This document shows positions 36,816 to 47,770 of a stretch of DNA of 64,000 nucleotides, in pieces. Source of the DNA: Pararobbsia alpina (lineage in GTDB: Bacteria; Pseudomonadota; Gammaproteobacteria; Burkholderiales; Burkholderiaceae); assembly GCF_902859895.1 (NCBI RefSeq), contig NZ_CADIKM010000022.1, forward strand, positions 1 to 64,000. Reading direction: 5' to 3'. The notes beneath the pieces were generated by a model. That model was not told the DNA's origin, searched no databases, and was given only the letters and a program-made list of their open reading frames with translations. The position numbers and the translations under genes were made by a program. Position 1 is the first letter of the stretch, and each line of letters starts with the position of its first letter.

Positions 36816-37892
36816 ATGATTACCGTTACCGTCGACCTCGGCCAGCGTGCCTACCCCATTCATATCGGTCCCGCCCTGATCGATCGCACCGACTTGTTCG
36901 CGCCGCACATGCGCGGCGGGACCATTGCGATCGTGACCAACGAGACCGTGGCTCCCCTCTATGCGGACCGCCTCGAAGCGGCGCTCGCGCCGCTCGGCAA
37001 ATCGCTGATCCGGATCGTGTTGCCCGATGGCGAGGTCCACAAGCATTGGGAAACCCTGAACCTGATCTTCGACCGGTTGTTGCGCGAGCGCGCCGATCGC
37101 AAGACGACGCTGATCGCGCTTGGCGGAGGCGTGGTCGGCGACATGACGGGTTTTGCGGCGGCCTCGTATATGCGAGGCGTGCCGTTCATCCAGGTGCCCA
37201 CCACGCTGCTAGCCCAGGTCGATTCGTCGGTCGGCGGCAAGACGGGCATCAACCATCCGCTGGGCAAGAACATGATCGGCGCGTTCTATCAGCCTCAGGC
37301 CGTGATCGCCGACACGTCGGTGCTGCGCTCGCTGCCCGAACGCGAACTCGCGGCGGGGCTGGCTGAAGTGATCAAGACGGGGGCGATCGCCGATCACAGT
37401 TTCTTCAGCTGGATCGAGTCGAATATCGAAACGCTCACGCAATACGACGAGGCGGCTCTCGCAATCGCGGTGCGTCGTTCCTGCGAGATCAAGGCGAAGG
37501 TGGTGGGCGAGGACGAGCGCGAAAGCGGGCTGCGCGCGATCCTGAATTTCGGCCATACCTTCGGGCATGCGATCGAAGCGGGCCTCGGCTATGGCGAGTG
37601 GCTCCATGGCGAAGCCGTTGGCTGCGGCATGGTGATGGCGGCCGATCTGTCGGCCCGGCTCGGCTTGCTCAGCGAGAACGCGCGGGGCCGCCTGCTCAAG
37701 GTCACGCGCGAGGCGCATCTGCCCACGCGCGCGCCTGCGCTCGGCGACGACCGCTATATCGACCTGATGCGCGTCGACAAGAAGGCCGAGGGTGGCGAGA
37801 TCAAGTTCGTGCTGCTCAAGCAGATTGGCGAAGCGGTGGTCTCCACCGTGCCGGAGGCGGACTTGCGCGCGACACTGGCCGCAGCGGTCTGA
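36816..37892 (+). CDS. aroB: 3-dehydroquinate synthase
   Basis: AroB converts DAHP to 3-dehydroquinate, the second shikimate-pathway step, using NAD and a divalent metal. From the ATG at 36816 it is 358 residues with [12 protein letters not shown] at the N-terminus, [39 protein letters not shown] and the metal-binding [20 protein letters not shown]. An ATG three codons upstream (36807) is possible. It directly follows aroK, the enzyme acting later in the same pathway. Confidence 0.97.
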   Translation: MITVTVDLGQRAYPIHIGPALIDRTDLFAPHMRGGTIAIVTNETVAPLYADRLEAALAPLGKSLIRIVLPDGEVHKHWETLNLIFDRLLRERADRKTTLIALGGGVVGDMTGFAAASYMRGVPFIQVPTTLLAQVDSSVGGKTGINHPLGKNMIGAFYQPQAVIADTSVLRSLPERELAAGLAEVIKTGAIADHSFFSWIESNIETLTQYDEAALAIAVRRSCEIKAKVVGEDERESGLRAILNFGHTFGHAIEAGLGYGEWLHGEAVGCGMVMAADLSARLGLLSENARGRLLKVTREAHLPTRAPALGDDRYIDLMRVDKKAEGGEIKFVLLKQIGEAVVSTVPEADLRATLAAAV

Positions 37893-37915
37893 TTCGTAAA
37901 AAGGGGGGGGCGGCA

Positions 37916-39085
37916 GTGAGCAGTACCACCATGCCGGACATGCAGTCGGCCTCGATCGACTGGGAGTCTCATCTGGCGCCCTACGCGGTGAAATCCGCGC
38001 AATCGCGCGGCCGCCGCCATCCCGAGCCGAAACCCGTCGCACGGACCGAGTTCCAGCGCGATCGCGACCGTATCATTCATTCGACCGCGTTCCGTCGGCT
38101 CGAATACAAGACGCAGGTGTTCGTCAATCACGAGGGCGACCTGTTCCGTACGCGGCTCACGCACAGTCTCGAAGTCGCGCAGATCGCGCGTTCGGTCGCG
38201 CGCAACCTGCGCCTCAACGAGGACCTCGTCGAAGCGATCTCGCTTGCGCACGATCTCGGTCATACGCCCTTTGGCCATGCGGGTCAGGAAGCGCTGCACG
38301 AATGCATGCGGGCCCACGGCGGTTTCGAGCACAACCTGCAGAGCCTCGCGGTGGTCGACCAGCTCGAGGAACACTACGGCGCCTTCGATGGACTGAACCT
38401 GTGCTTCGAGACGCGCGAGGGCATCCTCAAGCATTGTTCGCGCGAGAACGCACGGCAACTCGGTGAACTCGGCGAGCGATTCCTGCTGGGCAAGCAGCCC
38501 TCTCTCGAAGCGCAGATCGCCAATCTCGCGGATGAGGTGGCATACAACAATCACGATATCGACGATGGCCTGCGCTCGGGGCTGTTGTCGCTTGAACAGC
38601 TCGACGAGCTGAGTATCTGGCGCATTCATCGCGATGCCGCACTGGCTGCCTTTCCGTCGCTGACGGGGCGGCGCATGATCCACGAGACGATCCGCCGGAT
38701 GATCAACACCTTGATCGTCGACCTCATCGAAGCGACCGCGGCGAATCTCGCGCAACACCGGCCGGGTTCGCTCGAGGAGGTGCGCAATGCGCCGCCGCTC
38801 GTCGCGCACGGGGAAGCGGTCGCCACGCAGGCGCTCGAGCTCAAACGCTTTCTGTTGAAGAATCTCTATCGCCACTATCGCGTCATGCGCATGGCCAACA
38901 AGGCCGGTCGCATCGTCAACAGCCTGTTCACGGCCTTTGCCGACGATACGCGCCTGCTGCCCCCGCAATATCAGGCGAAGGACCCGGCACAACAGCCACG
39001 GCTCATCGCCCACTACATCGCGGGCATGACCGACCGGTATGCGATCAAGGAATATCGAAAGCTCTTTGTCGTTGACGAAGGGTAG
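37916..39085 (+). CDS. dgt: Deoxyguanosinetriphosphate triphosphohydrolase-like protein
   Basis: This HD-domain dNTPase family splits dNTPs to nucleoside and tripolyphosphate. The 389-residue product has [18 protein letters not shown] and the HD pair in [19 protein letters not shown] (near residue 110), then [17 protein letters not shown]. The GTG start at 37916 sits behind an eight-G tract that provides the ribosome-binding site; an ATG at 37931 is an alternative. It is 23 nt after aroB and likely co-transcribed. Confidence 0.94.
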   Translation: MSSTTMPDMQSASIDWESHLAPYAVKSAQSRGRRHPEPKPVARTEFQRDRDRIIHSTAFRRLEYKTQVFVNHEGDLFRTRLTHSLEVAQIARSVARNLRLNEDLVEAISLAHDLGHTPFGHAGQEALHECMRAHGGFEHNLQSLAVVDQLEEHYGAFDGLNLCFETREGILKHCSRENARQLGELGERFLLGKQPSLEAQIANLADEVAYNNHDIDDGLRSGLLSLEQLDELSIWRIHRDAALAAFPSLTGRRMIHETIRRMINTLIVDLIEATAANLAQHRPGSLEEVRNAPPLVAHGEAVATQALELKRFLLKNLYRHYRVMRMANKAGRIVNSLFTAFADDTRLLPPQYQAKDPAQQPRLIAHYIAGMTDRYAIKEYRKLFVVDEG

Positions 39086-39093
39086 GGGATACC

Positions 39094-39873
39094 GTGTCGA
39101 TCGATCGTCGCGATTCCTCGCCCGCTTCGTCCCTCTCATCACTGCCCACTTGGCCGTACCCGGCGCTCGTCGCCCACCGCTGCGCAGGCGTGCTCGCGCC
39201 TGAAAACACCCTGGCCGGTCTTGCCCAGGCGGCGCGCCATCATGTCGGCATGGTCGAGTTCGACGCGAAACTCTCGGCCGACGACGTGCCGTTCCTGCTG
39301 CACGACGACGATGTCGACCGGACCAGCAATGGTCATGGCCCGGCCGCCTCCCTGAGCTATGCGCGGATCGCCGCGCTCGACGCCGGTTCGTGGTTCGGTG
39401 CGGCGTTCAGCAACGAACGCATGCCGACGCTCGAGGCGGTCGCGCAGCGGTGCATCGAACTGAAGCTTTGTGCGAACGTCGAGATCAAACCCTGCCCGGG
39501 CCGTGAAGTAGTAACCGGCGTGCGCGTTGCGCAGGCCGTGCAGGTTCTGTGGAAAGATGCGCCCGTGCCGCCGCTGCTGTCATCGTTTTCCGAGGAAGCG
39601 CTGGACGCCGCGCGCCGCACCGCCCCCGAGCTGGCGCGTGGTGTCCTGTTCGGCCGTCCCCCGGGGGACTGGCTTGCGCGCGCGCAGCGGCTCGCCTGCG
39701 TATCCGTGCATTTCGACCACACGCAGATCGATCGCCTGCTGATCGACGCGATAAGGGCCGCCGGCTTTCGCACGCTGGCCTATACCGTCAACGATGCGGC
39801 ACGCGCGCGAACCTTGCGGGAATGGGGTGTCGACGCGATCTGTACAGATCGCATCGACACAGTTAGCTTGTAG
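39094..39873 (+). CDS. ugpQ: Glycerophosphodiester phosphodiesterase (UgpQ-type)
   Basis: The enzyme hydrolyses glycerophosphodiesters to glycerol-3-phosphate. The 259-residue product keeps the GDPD catalytic set: HRCAGVLAPENTLAG (the usual HRG...PENT, with Cys in place of Gly), EFDAKLSADDVPFLLHDDDV with the acid pair and second His, and VEIKP. There is no signal peptide, so it is probably cytoplasmic. The start is a GTG 8 nt after dgt with a TAGGGGAT site. Confidence 0.92.
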   Translation: MSIDRRDSSPASSLSSLPTWPYPALVAHRCAGVLAPENTLAGLAQAARHHVGMVEFDAKLSADDVPFLLHDDDVDRTSNGHGPAASLSYARIAALDAGSWFGAAFSNERMPTLEAVAQRCIELKLCANVEIKPCPGREVVTGVRVAQAVQVLWKDAPVPPLLSSFSEEALDAARRTAPELARGVLFGRPPGDWLARAQRLACVSVHFDHTQIDRLLIDAIRAAGFRTLAYTVNDAARARTLREWGVDAICTDRIDTVSL

Positions 39874-39884
39874 CGCTGTCCTCG

Positions 39885-40265
39885 TCAGGCAGACTTGCGG
39901 CCGATGACCGCGCCCACGATCAAGGCGATGCCTGCGAGCGCGGCCATGGTCTGCCACGGCTTCTGATGGACAAACTCATCGGTTTGGTCGAAGGCCGCCT
40001 TGGCCCGCTCACGGGCATGACCGCGCGTCGAGTCGAGCTTCGCGCGGACCGCGCCGATCCGCTCTTGCAACTGGTTGCGCAGCGTACCGAGGTCGGCCTG
40101 CGTGCCGTCGGCGAGGCTGGCCTGCAATTGGTCGAGCAAAGTCCGGAGTTCATCGCCGATATCGTCGACCGCGTGACGGCCGCGGCTTGCGATCCGCTTC
40201 GCGTGGCGGCGCGTCGCGTGCAGTGAATCATCTAAAGCATCTCGGGTGTGAAAAAACGCGGTCAT
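39885..40265 (-). CDS. DUF883 (ElaB/YqjD-like) ribosome/membrane-associated protein
   Basis: A 126-residue protein with long amphipathic helices (LRTLLDQLQASLADGTQADL, TLRNQLQERIGAVRAKLDST) and a C-terminal transmembrane helix (PWQTMAALAGIALIVGAVIG) ending RKSA. E. coli ElaB/YqjD/YgaM share this plan and associate ribosomes with the membrane in stationary phase. AGGAGAACTCC on the minus strand precedes the start. It converges on ugpQ with an 11-nt gap. Confidence 0.88.
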   Translation of the reverse strand: MTAFFHTRDALDDSLHATRRHAKRIASRGRHAVDDIGDELRTLLDQLQASLADGTQADLGTLRNQLQERIGAVRAKLDSTRGHARERAKAAFDQTDEFVHQKPWQTMAALAGIALIVGAVIGRKSA

Positions 40266-40819
40266 GGAGTTCTCCTATCGGTGAACGAAAAGAACCGCGC
40301 AAAATGCGCGATGGAAACTGAAGGCAGCAAGTCCGGTGCCCGCCCATCGGGCATTGCGACTTTTCGCCGCTCTTGCACCTGCAAGGAGGCACGTGAGGCG
40401 ACAGGGGGAAGCGCCTGCGCGGAGAAATGCTGGCGATGAATAAAATAAAGCGCGCAGCCAGTTTTACTGGTGAGCGCGCAGAGCGCTATTCGGATGGGTT
40501 AATTCGTCTCGCGTCGGCGTTTTGCGCGATGCCCAGGCAGCTCCAAGGCAAGCTGGAGACGAGCCGTAGCGGAGCTGCCGATTACGGGGCGTTACCGACA
40601 TCATCGCTGTCGGACTACGCCGCCGGATAGTGGTGGGGAAGACTGACCAATCTGCCCAGACCATTGAGCAGACTGGGAAACAGGCCGCAAGGCGGACTAT
40701 GCAGTGAACGTCGAATGGAGCGTGAATCCGACCACGACGCCGTCCGCATGGGCTCCGGCGCCGCAGCGATGCATCGGTAACATCGGCACGGTGCGGGAAC
40801 TTGTCGGTACGGCCGTCGC
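40266..40819. other. 554-nt gap with no recognised gene
   Basis: This lies between the DUF883 start and the ompW stop. Short open frames here lack ribosome-binding sites and family features. A small hairpin TGCCCG/CGGGCA occurs near 40337-40353, and the 40427-40630 stretch is somewhat AT-richer. The first ~150 nt should hold the DUF883 promoter; the rest is unexplained. Confidence 0.5.
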
Positions 40820-41545
40820 TCAGAAGCGATAGCCGACGTTGATGTAGGTGACGATCGGATTGAGCTTGATGTCCGCTTTGCTCACGCTCGTCAGGTTGCC
40901 GACCGACGTGGCCGAAGTCGAGGTCAGCGTCGCTGTCGTCTTCAACGGCAGATACGAAATCGAGAGGCCTGCATACCAGTGGTCTGTGACCTGGAACGAG
41001 AAACCGCCATTGAATACCGGCACCCACTTCGACTCGACGTCGACACTGGTCGGTCCGCCGAGCAGCGGGTTCGCGAGGAACTGCTGGTTGGTGATCGCCG
41101 CATCGCTGAACCACACGCGGCTCACACCGATGCCAAGGTACGGACGCAAGCGCGACTGTGCCTGCATAAAGTAGTACTTGAGCAGCAGCGTGGGACTCCA
41201 CTGCTTGGCAGACCCAAGCTTGCCGTAGGGAGCGAGTATGCCTTCGCCGCCGATGTCGAAACTGGGCGGTACGCCCATGACGCCTTCGACCGCGATGTTG
41301 TCGGTCACGAAGTACAGGGCCGTGAAACCGATCGTGTCGGAATCGCCGATCGACGCACCGGTATTCGGAATCGACCGGTTGATCGGCGACCCTCCACGCG
41401 AGACGACTGTGATCTCGCTACTGCTGTCCTGCGGCGAGAAATGGAGCCACCCTGTGCCGAGAATGAAGCTGCCCGCGGACTGTGCATGTGCGGCACTCGC
41501 GCAGGCAATCGCCATCGCCCCCGTAGCGATAAATTTTAATTTCAT
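40820..41545 (-). CDS. ompW: OmpW-family outer-membrane protein
   Basis: OmpW proteins are eight-stranded beta-barrels for small hydrophobic molecules. The 241-residue precursor has a signal peptide ending ASAAHA (near residue 20), alternating amphipathic strands, the family motif LRPYLGIGVSRVWF, and a terminal YINVGYRF with the C-terminal Phe required for barrel assembly. The ATG at 41545 has a perfect GGAGG on the minus strand. It is divergent from the RAYT-like gene. Confidence 0.92.
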   Translation of the reverse strand: MKLKFIATGAMAIACASAAHAQSAGSFILGTGWLHFSPQDSSSEITVVSRGGSPINRSIPNTGASIGDSDTIGFTALYFVTDNIAVEGVMGVPPSFDIGGEGILAPYGKLGSAKQWSPTLLLKYYFMQAQSRLRPYLGIGVSRVWFSDAAITNQQFLANPLLGGPTSVDVESKWVPVFNGGFSFQVTDHWYAGLSISYLPLKTTATLTSTSATSVGNLTSVSKADIKLNPIVTYINVGYRF

Positions 41546-41732
41546 GGTCCCCTCCTTATGAAAGCTGTTTGGATTATGAGCATCTCGTCTGAAACGAAGA
41601 AGGCTTGCCCGTAGAGCCTTTAGCCTAAACGGGGCGCGGCTGGTCGCTTGCGCGCACCCCAAGGTCCTCTCCTACCCGGTTGAACTTTGCACGCGCGGGT
41701 ATACTCCAATCGCGATCACACGGAACCTGAGC

Positions 41733-42464
41733 ATGGCCCGACTAGCCCGCCTTTATGTACCGGACCAGCCGCAGCACGTGATACTGCGCGGTCTCGACAA
41801 TCAGTCCGCCTTCGTCGACGCGCAGGACTACGCGTTGTTCCTCGATTGCCTCAAGGCCGCCGCACGCGACCATCATCTCGCTGTGCACGCGTATTCGCTG
41901 ATGCCGTCCGCGGTCCACCTGCTCGTCACGCCTCGCGAAGAGTCGAGTTTGCCCAAGGCGATGCAGGCGGTCGGCCGCCGATACGTCGCCCATTTCAACC
42001 GCCGCTACGGCCGGCGAGGCACGCTCTGGGAAGGGCGCTACCGGGCCACGGTGCTCGAGAGCGAGCGCTACTTCCTGTTGTGCAGCCGGCTCGTCGAACT
42101 GCGTCCGGTGCGCGCACAAATGGTCGCGCTGCCCGAAGACTATCGTTGGACGAGTTTTGCGCATCACACGGGCGTCCTACTCGATGCATTGATCACCGAT
42201 CATTCGCAGTATTGGTCTTTGGGCAATACACCATTCGAACGTCAGCAACGCTATAAAGAAATGATCGAACTTCCGCTCGACGAGCGCGCGGTCGATCTGC
42301 TTGAGCAGGCCACGCTCAAGGGCTGGGTCATCGGCTCGGATGCCTGGCTCGACTGGTGCGCGCGCCAGGCGAACCGGCGTGTGACGCCGCTGCCGCGCGG
42401 CCGGCCTCGCAAGCTCAAGACCGAACAGAGCGGTGACGATCACCAGCACCGCAAGCTCGGCTGA
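41733..42464 (+). CDS. RAYT-like (REP-associated tyrosine transposase) protein, HUH motif altered
   Basis: A 243-residue Y1-transposase relative. It keeps QPQHVILRGLDNQ at the N-terminus, FNRRYGRRGTLWEGRYRATV near residues 88-107, LVELRPVRAQMV and a basic GRPRKLK tail typical of RAYTs. The metal-binding HUH triad that normally reads NHVH is SAVH here (residues 59-62), so one catalytic His is Ala. Possible promoter: TATACT at 41700-41705. No terminal inverted repeats or target duplications are visible, so it is a single-copy resident gene rather than an insertion sequence. A domesticated DNA-binding role is inferred. Confidence 0.85.
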   Translation: MARLARLYVPDQPQHVILRGLDNQSAFVDAQDYALFLDCLKAAARDHHLAVHAYSLMPSAVHLLVTPREESSLPKAMQAVGRRYVAHFNRRYGRRGTLWEGRYRATVLESERYFLLCSRLVELRPVRAQMVALPEDYRWTSFAHHTGVLLDALITDHSQYWSLGNTPFERQQRYKEMIELPLDERAVDLLEQATLKGWVIGSDAWLDWCARQANRRVTPLPRGRPRKLKTEQSGDDHQHRKLG

Positions 42465-42804
42465 ATACGCCCGGTTCAATGTATTGCCTCTTGCGGCGAT
42501 GGATGCTCGCAACGGCCGCGAGACGACAACTTATCGTAGATTCAGCACTTCCTGAATACTGTCGCGTGGTTGCAACATCCGCGCGGTTTGGATTGTTTCG
42601 GCGGCAGGCGCTGTCTTTCAACTGCTCCTCTGCTGAAAGCGGACTTGGCCAAGTCAAAATGAGCTGCTGCCGTCCGGGTCACCCAAGGTTCTGCACGTCA
42701 CTGCGCGAAGAACCTTTTTCTAAAACGCTTTCAAATCTGGCCCCATATAAGTTCACTCATATCGTGTGATTTAAGTATTAAGGGCCCGATCACGCATTTT
42801 TACT
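42465..42804. other. Gap upstream of the gltB promoter with palindromes
   Basis: There is no credible gene. It contains ATTCAG/CTGAAT (about 42539-42558) and the perfect 14-bp palindrome GACTTGGCCAAGTC (42642-42655), and becomes AT-rich from about 42715. The palindrome, some 160 nt upstream of the gltB -35, could be a regulator site. Confidence 0.45.
42642..42655. promoter_or_regulatory. 14-bp perfect palindrome upstream of gltB
   Basis: GACTTGGCCAAGTC is self-complementary over all 14 bases. A dimeric regulator could bind it. The distance from the gltB promoter suggests an upstream activating site if it is functional at all. Confidence 0.35.
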
Positions 42805-42833
42805 TTGTAATACGCTGATTCGTCGGGTATATT
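42805..42833 (+). promoter_or_regulatory. Sigma-70 promoter of gltBD
   Basis: TTGTAA (42805-42810) and TATATT (42828-42833) are separated by exactly 17 nt. Transcription would start near 42840, giving a leader of about 175 nt before gltB. The surrounding DNA is clearly richer in A and T than the rest of the window. Confidence 0.75.
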
Positions 42834-43016
42834 TCGAATTCCGGTAGTTTCCCCTCGCCATGCCCCCATCCGCGGCATCGAGCAGGTGTCGCCGCGTCGC
42901 ATTCCCGGGTCTTATCCACGACATCGGCAGACGTACTCCGGTCGCCCGCTTCGGGCCCAAATTCGTTTTTCCGGTTCCATCGGCTGTCCCCACGGCCATC
43001 AAAACAGGGTGTCCAG

Positions 43017-46000
43017 ATGAAAGACCCGCAACCGCCCCTCGGTACGCAAGCCTCAGCGCCCGCCGCGCAAGGTCTCTACGATCCGGCCAACGAGCACGAT
43101 TCGTGTGGCGTTGGCTTTGTTGCCCATATCAAGGGCAAGAAAAGTCACGGCATCATTGAACAGGGTCTGAAGATCCTCGAGAACCTCGACCATCGCGGCG
43201 CCGTCGGCGCCGATCCGCTGATGGGCGACGGCGCGGGGATCCTGATCCAGATCCCCGACGCGTTCTATCGCGAGGAAATGGCGCGTCAGGGCATCGCGTT
43301 GCCGCCGGCCGGCGAATACGGTGTCGGGATGATCTTTCTGCCGAAGGAACATGCGTCGCGCCTCGCCTGCGAGCAGGAGCTCGAGCGCACGGTCAAGGCC
43401 GAAGGTCAGGTCGTCCTCGGCTGGCGCGATGTGCCGGTCGACCACGCGATGCCGATCTCGCCGACGGTGAAGGCGAGCGAGCCGGTGATCCGCCAGATCT
43501 TCATCGGCCGCGGGCGCGACATCATGGTGACCGACGCGCTCGAGCGCAAGCTGTACGTGATCCGCAAGACCGCCAGCCACCGCATCCAGGCCCTCAAGCT
43601 CGCGCACAGCAAGGAGTACTTCGTGCCGTCGATGTCGGCGCGCACGGTCGTCTACAAGGGCCTGCTGCTCGCGCACCAGGTCGGCGTCTACTATCGCGAC
43701 CTGCAGGACGAGCGCGCGATCTCGGCGCTGGCGCTGGTCCACCAGCGTTTCTCGACCAATACCTTCCCGGCGTGGGAACTCGCCCACCCCTACCGTCTCG
43801 TCGCCCACAACGGCGAAATCAACACGGTCAAGGGCAACGTCAACTGGCTGTCCGCGCGCACGGGCGCGATCTCGAGCGCGGTGCTCGGCGACGACCTGCA
43901 CAAGCTGTGGCCGCTGATCTATCCGGGCCAGTCCGACACGGCATCGTTCGACAACTGCCTTGAACTGTTGTTGATGGCAGGTTATCCGCTCGTCCACGCG
44001 ATGATGATGATGATTCCCGAAGCATGGGAACAGCACACGCTGATGGACGACAACCGGCGCGCGTTCTATGAATACCATGCAGCCATGATGGAGCCGTGGG
44101 ACGGCCCCGCGGCGATCGCGTTCACCGACGGCCGCCAGATCGGCGCGACGCTCGACCGCAATGGCCTGCGCCCCGCGCGCTACTGCATTACCGACGACGA
44201 CATCGTGATCATGGCGTCGGAAGCGGGCGTGCTGCCGATTCCCGAATCCAAGATCATCAAGAAGTGGCGCCTGCAGCCGGGCAAGATGTTCCTGATCGAC
44301 ATGGAACACGGCCGCATCATCGACGACAAGGAGCTCAAGGACAACCTCGCGAACGCGAAGCCCTACAAGAGCTGGATCGACGCGGTGCGCATCAAGCTCG
44401 ACGAAGTCGACACGACTTCGGGCGACACGCAGGTGCGCGATGCCGCCTCGCTGCTCGACCTCCAGCAGGCCTTCGGCTACACGCAGGAGGACCTCAAGTT
44501 CCTGCTCGCGCCGATGGCGCAGAACGCCGAGGAAGCGGTCGGCTCGATGGGCAACGACTCGCCGCTCGCGGTGATGTCGAACAAGAACAAGACGCTCTAC
44601 AACTACTTCAAGCAGCTGTTCGCGCAGGTCACGAACCCGCCGATCGACCCGATCCGTGAAAACATGGTGATGTCGCTCGTGTCCTTCGTCGGCCCGAAGC
44701 CGAACCTGCTCGACACGCATCACGTGAACCCGCCGATGCGGCTCGAAGTCTCGCAGCCGGTGCTCGATTTCGACGAAATCGCGAAGATTCGCGACATCGA
44801 CCAGTTCACAGGCGGCAAATTCCGTTCGTACGATCTGAACATCTGCTACCCGATCGTCTGGGGCAAGGAAGGCGTCGAGGCGCGTATCGCCTCGCTGTGC
44901 GCGGAGGCGGTCGATGCCGTCAAGTCGGGCTTCAACATCCTGATCGTGTCGGACCGCAAGTCGGACCGCGACAATGTTGCGATTCCGGCACTGCTCGCCA
45001 CGTCAGCGATCCACAACCACCTGGTCTCGCAGGGGTTGCGCACGAGCACGGGTCTTGTCATCGAAACGGGTTCGGCGCGCGAGGTGCATCACTTCGCGCT
45101 GCTCGCGGCCTACGGTGCGGAAGCCGTCCATCCGTATCTCGCGATGGAAACGCTCCAGGCGATGGCAGCCGGCTTGCCGGGCGACCTGTCGCCCGCGAAG
45201 GCCGTAAAGAACTTCGTCAAGGCGATCGGCAAGGGCCTGCACAAGGTCATGTCGAAGATGGGGATCTCGACGTACATGTCGTACACGGGCGCGCAGATCT
45301 TCGAGGCGATCGGTCTCTCGAAGCAGCTCGTCAACCAGTATTTCCCGGGCACCGCCTCGAACGTCGGCGGTATCGGCCTGTTCGAAGTGGCCGAGGAAGC
45401 CGTGCGCCTGCATCGCGATGCCTACGGCGACAATCCCCTGCTGTCCGGCATGCTCGATGCGGGCGGCGAGTACGCCTACCGCGTCCGCGGCGAGGACCAT
45501 ATGTGGACGCCGGACGCGATCGCCAAGCTCCAGCATTCGGCGCGTTCGAACTCGTATCAGACGTACAAGGAATACGCGAACATCATCAACGACCAGGGCA
45601 AGCGTCACATGACCCTGCGCGGATTGTTCGAATTCCGCGTCGATCCGGCCAAGGCGATTCCTCTCGACGAAGTCGAGTCGGCCAAGAGCATCGTCACGCG
45701 TTTTGCGACGGGTGCGATGTCGATGGGCTCGATCAGCACCGAGGCGCATACGACGCTCGCGATCGCGATGAACCGCATCGGCGGCAAGTCGAACACGGGT
45801 GAAGGCGGCGAAGACGCGAAGCGTTACCGCAACGAACTGCGCGGCATTCCCATCCGCAAGGGCGAGACCACCGTCGGCCTGCTCGGCAATGAAGCGGTCG
45901 TGCGCGATACCGTGCTCGAAGATGGCGATTCGCTGCGTTCGAAGATCAAGCAGGTCGCCTCGGGTCGCTTCGGCGTGACCGCCGAGTACCTGAGCTCGGC

Positions 46001-47723
46001 CGACCAGATCCAGATCAAGATGGCGCAGGGCGCGAAGCCCGGCGAGGGCGGCCAGTTGCCGGGCCACAAGGTGTCCGACTACATCGGCAAGCTCCGGTAT
46101 TCGGTGCCGGGCGTGGGTCTGATTTCGCCGCCGCCGCACCACGACATCTATTCGATCGAGGACCTCGCGCAGCTGATCCACGATCTGAAGAACGTCAACT
46201 CGCGTGCGGATATCTCGGTCAAGCTCGTCTCGGAAGTCGGCGTCGGCACGATTGCCGCGGGTGTCGCCAAGGCGAAGGCCGATCACGTCGTGATCGCCGG
46301 GCATGATGGCGGCACCGGCGCGTCGCCGCTGTCGTCGATGAAGCATGCAGGCACGCCGTGGGAGCTCGGCCTCGCCGAAACCCAGCAGACGCTCGTGCTG
46401 AACCGCCTGCGCGGCCGTATCCGCCTGCAGGCCGACGGCCAGATGAAGACCGGCCGCGATGTCGTGATCGGTGCGCTGCTCGGCGCGGACGAGTTCGGTT
46501 TCGCAACCGCACCGCTCGTCGTCGAAGGCTGCATCATGATGCGCAAGTGTCACCTGAACACCTGCCCGGTCGGCGTCGCGACGCAGGATCCGGTCCTGCG
46601 CCGCAAGTTTCAGGGCCAGCCCGAGCACGTGGTCAACTTCTTCTTCTTCATCGCTGAAGAAGTTCGCGAAATCATGGCGCAGCTCGGCGTGCGGACCTTC
46701 AACGAACTGATTGGCCGCGCCGATCTGCTCGACACGAAGAAGGGCATCGAGCACTGGAAGGCCCGCGGTCTCGATTTCTCGCGAATCTTCTACCAGTGCG
46801 ACGCACCGGCCGACGTGGCGCGCATTCACGTGGACGCGCAGGACCACGGCCTCGCGAAGGCACTCGACCACGTGCTGATCGAGAAATCGCGCGCGGCACT
46901 CGAGAAGGGTGAGCATGTGTCGTTCATCCAGCCTGTGCGCAACGTGAACCGGACGGTCGGTGCGATGCTCTCGGGCGAGGTTGCGCGCCGCTACGGCCAC
47001 GACGGGCTTGCCGACGACACCATCCATGTCCAGTTCAAGGGCACGGCGGGGCAGAGCTTCGGCGCCTTCCTGGCGCGCGGCATCACGCTCGACCTCGTCG
47101 GCGACGGCAATGACTATGTCGGCAAGGGCCTGTCAGGCGGCCGCATCATCATCCGTCCGACCAACGACTTCCGCGGCAAGGCTGAAGACAACATCATCTG
47201 CGGCAATACCGTGCTGTACGGTGCGGTCGAAGGCGAAGCCTTCTTCCGCGGCGTGGCCGGCGAGCGTTTCGCGGTGCGCAACTCGGGCGCGACGGCGGTC
47301 GTCGAAGGCACGGGCGATCACGGCTGCGAATACATGACGGGCGGCACGGTCGTCGTGCTCGGCGAAACGGGCCGCAACTTCGCGGCCGGGATGTCGGGCG
47401 GCGTGGCGTATGTCTACGACCCGGACGGCAGCTTCAAGGCGAAGTGCAATCCGTCGATGGTGTCGCTCGAACCGGTGCTGCCGGTCCTCGAACAGGAGCG
47501 CGTGCTCGATCGCGCACTCTGGCATCACGGCCAGAGCGACGAAGCGCAACTGCGCGACCTGATCGAGAAGCACTTTCAGTTCACGGGTTCGATTCGCGCG
47601 AAGACGCTGCTCGAAAACTGGGATACCTCACGAGACGATTTCGTGAAGATCTTCCCGGTCGACTACAAGCGCGCACTCGGCGAACTCGGCACGAAGGCCG
47701 GCAAGCAGGCGCTCGCGGCCTGA
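43017..47723 (+). CDS. gltB: Glutamate synthase large subunit
   Basis: GltB makes glutamate from glutamine and 2-oxoglutarate, completing ammonium assimilation with GltD. The 1568-residue product starts with a ~29-residue propeptide before Cys30 in [13 protein letters not shown], which becomes the N-terminal nucleophile of the glutaminase domain. The central and FMN synthase domains follow ([13 protein letters not shown]-type loop near 925, [18 protein letters not shown]). The 3Fe-4S cysteines are in [15 protein letters not shown] near 1180, and a C-terminal beta-helix is rich in GG turns. Length is normal. gltD follows after 114 nt. Confidence 0.98.
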   Translation: MKDPQPPLGTQASAPAAQGLYDPANEHDSCGVGFVAHIKGKKSHGIIEQGLKILENLDHRGAVGADPLMGDGAGILIQIPDAFYREEMARQGIALPPAGEYGVGMIFLPKEHASRLACEQELERTVKAEGQVVLGWRDVPVDHAMPISPTVKASEPVIRQIFIGRGRDIMVTDALERKLYVIRKTASHRIQALKLAHSKEYFVPSMSARTVVYKGLLLAHQVGVYYRDLQDERAISALALVHQRFSTNTFPAWELAHPYRLVAHNGEINTVKGNVNWLSARTGAISSAVLGDDLHKLWPLIYPGQSDTASFDNCLELLLMAGYPLVHAMMMMIPEAWEQHTLMDDNRRAFYEYHAAMMEPWDGPAAIAFTDGRQIGATLDRNGLRPARYCITDDDIVIMASEAGVLPIPESKIIKKWRLQPGKMFLIDMEHGRIIDDKELKDNLANAKPYKSWIDAVRIKLDEVDTTSGDTQVRDAASLLDLQQAFGYTQEDLKFLLAPMAQNAEEAVGSMGNDSPLAVMSNKNKTLYNYFKQLFAQVTNPPIDPIRENMVMSLVSFVGPKPNLLDTHHVNPPMRLEVSQPVLDFDEIAKIRDIDQFTGGKFRSYDLNICYPIVWGKEGVEARIASLCAEAVDAVKSGFNILIVSDRKSDRDNVAIPALLATSAIHNHLVSQGLRTSTGLVIETGSAREVHHFALLAAYGAEAVHPYLAMETLQAMAAGLPGDLSPAKAVKNFVKAIGKGLHKVMSKMGISTYMSYTGAQIFEAIGLSKQLVNQYFPGTASNVGGIGLFEVAEEAVRLHRDAYGDNPLLSGMLDAGGEYAYRVRGEDHMWTPDAIAKLQHSARSNSYQTYKEYANIINDQGKRHMTLRGLFEFRVDPAKAIPLDEVESAKSIVTRFATGAMSMGSISTEAHTTLAIAMNRIGGKSNTGEGGEDAKRYRNELRGIPIRKGETTVGLLGNEAVVRDTVLEDGDSLRSKIKQVASGRFGVTAEYLSSADQIQIKMAQGAKPGEGGQLPGHKVSDYIGKLRYSVPGVGLISPPPHHDIYSIEDLAQLIHDLKNVNSRADISVKLVSEVGVGTIAAGVAKAKADHVVIAGHDGGTGASPLSSMKHAGTPWELGLAETQQTLVLNRLRGRIRLQADGQMKTGRDVVIGALLGADEFGFATAPLVVEGCIMMRKCHLNTCPVGVATQDPVLRRKFQGQPEHVVNFFFFIAEEVREIMAQLGVRTFNELIGRADLLDTKKGIEHWKARGLDFSRIFYQCDAPADVARIHVDAQDHGLAKALDHVLIEKSRAALEKGEHVSFIQPVRNVNRTVGAMLSGEVARRYGHDGLADDTIHVQFKGTAGQSFGAFLARGITLDLVGDGNDYVGKGLSGGRIIIRPTNDFRGKAEDNIICGNTVLYGAVEGEAFFRGVAGERFAVRNSGATAVVEGTGDHGCEYMTGGTVVVLGETGRNFAAGMSGGVAYVYDPDGSFKAKCNPSMVSLEPVLPVLEQERVLDRALWHHGQSDEAQLRDLIEKHFQFTGSIRAKTLLENWDTSRDDFVKIFPVDYKRALGELGTKAGKQALAA

Positions 47724-47770
47724 CCGCGGCGTACCGATCAAGATAGAAAGGCAGGGCGGCGAGGCCGCGC

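Noticed and set aside
40427-40630. 67-codon frame in the DUF883-ompW gap
   Set aside because: There is no convincing ribosome-binding site and the composition is not protein-like; left as unexplained sequence.
41546-42464. RAYT-like gene considered as part of a complete insertion sequence
   Set aside because: No terminal inverted repeats, target duplications or flanking REP doublets were found around it.
42479-42769. 96-codon + strand frame downstream of the RAYT-like gene
   Set aside because: No ribosome-binding site, atypical codon use and no family similarity; it runs into the gltB promoter region.
45003-47027. 674-codon open frame on the minus strand opposite gltB
   Set aside because: It mirrors the codon structure of gltB; the product has no domain or composition of a real protein. 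High GC makes long antisense frames common here.
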